Shown: one piece after another, positions 62,918 through 64,000 of the stretch | Layout: each line of letters opens with the position of its first letter | Numbering within the stretch: the stretch's first letter is position 1 | Assembly: GCA_029953615.1 (NCBI GenBank) | Contig: CP124529.1 | Span: forward strand, 4,862,494-4,926,493 | DNA length: 64,000 nucleotides | Direction of reading: 5' to 3' | Origin: Pseudomonas putida | GTDB lineage: Bacteria > Pseudomonadota > Gammaproteobacteria > Pseudomonadales > Pseudomonadaceae | Translations under genes and position numbers: made by a program | Notes under the pieces: model-generated | What the model was told of the DNA's origin: nothing | The model's database searches: none | What the model saw: the letters and a program-made list of their open reading frames with translations, nothing else

Positions 62918-64000
62918 TCAATGCGGCCCGCGCGGAATGGTCTTCAGCAGGTCTTCCGGGCTGATATGCCCAACTACCTGCGCCACCGCGCTGCCCGGGG
63001 TCGGCAGGTCGATGATGTGGCTTTTCATCTTGCCGATCACATGCATTTCACACGGCTTGCAGTCGAACTTCAGTGTCAGCACCTCATCACCCTGAATCAG
63101 CTGCATCGGTGCCACCTTGGTGCGCACGCCGGTCACGCCCTTGGCCTGCTTGGGGCACAGGTTGAAGGAGAAGCGCAAACAGTGCTTGGTGATCATCACC
63201 GGTACTTCGCCGTGCTCTTCATGGGCCTCGTAGGCTGCGTCGATCAGCTGCACGCCATGGCGGTGGTAGAAGTCGCGGGCCTTCTGGTTGTACACGTTGG
63301 CCAGGAACGACAGGTGTGACTCCGGGTACACCGGTGGCGGCGTAGTCTCGGCCTTGCGCACGCCACGCGGGTGGGCCTGCACCCGTGCGGCAGTCAGCGC
63401 CTCGATGGCTTCGCGGCGCAGGGCCTTGAGCTGCGAGTTGGGGATGAAGTACGCCTGCGGTGCATCCAGTTGGATGCTGTCCGCGTGGTACATGGTGGTG
63501 CCCAACTGGCCGAGCAGGTCGTGCAACTGCTCCAGTGCCTGCTGCGGCTTGTTGGCCGCGCCGAACGGGCCGTCCAGGGCCACTTGCACGCTCACCCCTT
63601 CTTCACTGCTCAGGGTCAGCATCAGGCGCTGCTCGCGCAGCACCGCGTGCCATTCCACGCCAACCCGGCGCTCGGACGAAGTGCGTTGCAGGGCCTGCTG
63701 CCAGTTGTGGTCGAGGTTGCGCGACAGCGGGTGGTTGGGCCGCAGCTTGTACAGGCCCTCAGGCATTTCGTTGGGCTCCACGCGGTAGCGGTAGCGCTTG
63801 TTGCCGTCTTCTTCGAACTCGCCTCGCGGCTCGGCGATGTTGGCGCGGAAGCCAACCACCTCGCGCTTGACCAGCACATTGAGGCCGTCGCCGTTGGTCA
63901 GCGGTACGTCGGTGACCACTTGCATGTCGCGCTTGCCGACCTTTTCCACCACGCCCACCGGCAGGCCGGTGAAGGTTGGTGAATCAAAGGCGCCGATATC
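62918..64000 (-). CDS. rlhA: U32-family peptidase-like RlhA (23S rRNA C2501 hydroxylase), N-terminal part outside window
   Basis: The frame is open to base 64000, giving about 360 C-terminal residues. It matches the C-terminal half of YdcP/RlhA: IGAFDSPTFTGLPVGVVEKVGKRDMQVVTDVPLTNGDGLNVL, SERRVGVEWHAVLREQRLMLTL, YFIPNSQLKALRREAIEAL, SFLANVYNQKARDFYHRHGV, and a C-terminal cysteine-rich region (MITKHCLRFSFNLCPKQAKG, FDCKPCEMHVIGKM) suggesting an iron-sulfur site. RlhA makes 5-hydroxycytidine 2501 in 23S rRNA. The catalytic TIM-barrel N-terminal half is not visible. Confidence 0.88.
   Translation of the reverse strand, partial: DIGAFDSPTFTGLPVGVVEKVGKRDMQVVTDVPLTNGDGLNVLVKREVVGFRANIAEPRGEFEEDGNKRYRYRVEPNEMPEGLYKLRPNHPLSRNLDHNWQQALQRTSSERRVGVEWHAVLREQRLMLTLSSEEGVSVQVALDGPFGAANKPQQALEQLHDLLGQLGTTMYHADSIQLDAPQAYFIPNSQLKALRREAIEALTAARVQAHPRGVRKAETTPPPVYPESHLSFLANVYNQKARDFYHRHGVQLIDAAYEAHEEHGEVPVMITKHCLRFSFNLCPKQAKGVTGVRTKVAPMQLIQGDEVLTLKFDCKPCEMHVIGKMKSHIIDLPTPGSAVAQVVGHISPEDLLKTIPRGPH

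Overview
The window is high-GC chromosomal DNA from a member of the Pseudomonas putida group. The evidence is the codon use, at least eleven copies of the Pseudomonas REP element (core GTGGGAGCGGGC.TGCCCGCGAA), a CrcY-type small RNA between mvaB and an mgtC-like gene, and the combination pobA with an AraC regulator, cobW-cobN-chlID behind a cobalamin riboswitch, and ilvE. I see no rRNA, tRNA, prophage, insertion sequence or CRISPR array.

Layout. 1-5.4 kb: edge-truncated CAP-domain protein, SleB-type hydrolase, AEC carrier with a LysR regulator, and a ProW/ProX-like betaine uptake pair without an ATPase. 5.4-10.1 kb: a dCache-type chemoreceptor, a Na+/H+ antiporter-family carrier and a FecR-type anti-sigma regulator with no sigma gene beside it. 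10.4-16.2 kb: an acyl-CoA dehydrogenase and an acyl-CoA synthetase (frame broken), divergent from a PAS histidine kinase / FixJ-like regulator pair. 16.3-19.6 kb: marR-emrA-emrB efflux operon (emrB frame broken) with a clear operator. 19.7-27.2 kb: SDR, two tandem paralogous hybrid histidine kinases, a MocR regulator, ccoG and a small DUF3203-like gene. 27.4-29.9 kb: mgtC-like gene, CrcY with a sigma-54 promoter, mvaB and a MerR regulator. 30-35.9 kb: AraC/pobA, gamma-glutamyltransferase, LysR and a small secreted peptide. 35.9-42 kb: START protein, a ureidoglycine aminohydrolase-like cupin, an FMN monooxygenase with a sulfonate-type binding protein, TetR and GlxA-type regulators. 42-50.3 kb: small envelope proteins, RidA, EamA, VIT, DUF3300/DUF2950, LysR and a PACE exporter. 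50.4-53.2 kb: ilvE and an ABC-F protein. 53.8-60.8 kb: cobalamin riboswitch, cobW, cobN (frame broken) and chlI/chlD. 60.8-64 kb: DUF1652-like protein, a sigma-54 activator and an RlhA-type U32 protein cut by the window edge.

Two features stand out. First, chlI and chlD appear to be one gene read in two ways. An A-AAA-AAG slippery site has a Shine-Dalgarno-like hexamer 11 nt upstream and a stem-loop 6 nt downstream, so a -1 shift would fuse the AAA+ ATPase to the VWA domain while normal reading yields the ATPase alone. Second, the AT-rich gap at 27.97-28.32 kb carries a dense set of CA motifs and a GG-N10-GC sigma-54 promoter on the minus strand, which is CrcY, an RNA that titrates Hfq/Crc in carbon catabolite repression.

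Three otherwise intact genes (acyl-CoA synthetase, emrB, cobN) each carry one extra base in a short homopolymer. This looks like sequence error or very recent inactivation rather than old decay, and it differs from the -1 geometry of the chlI/chlD site.
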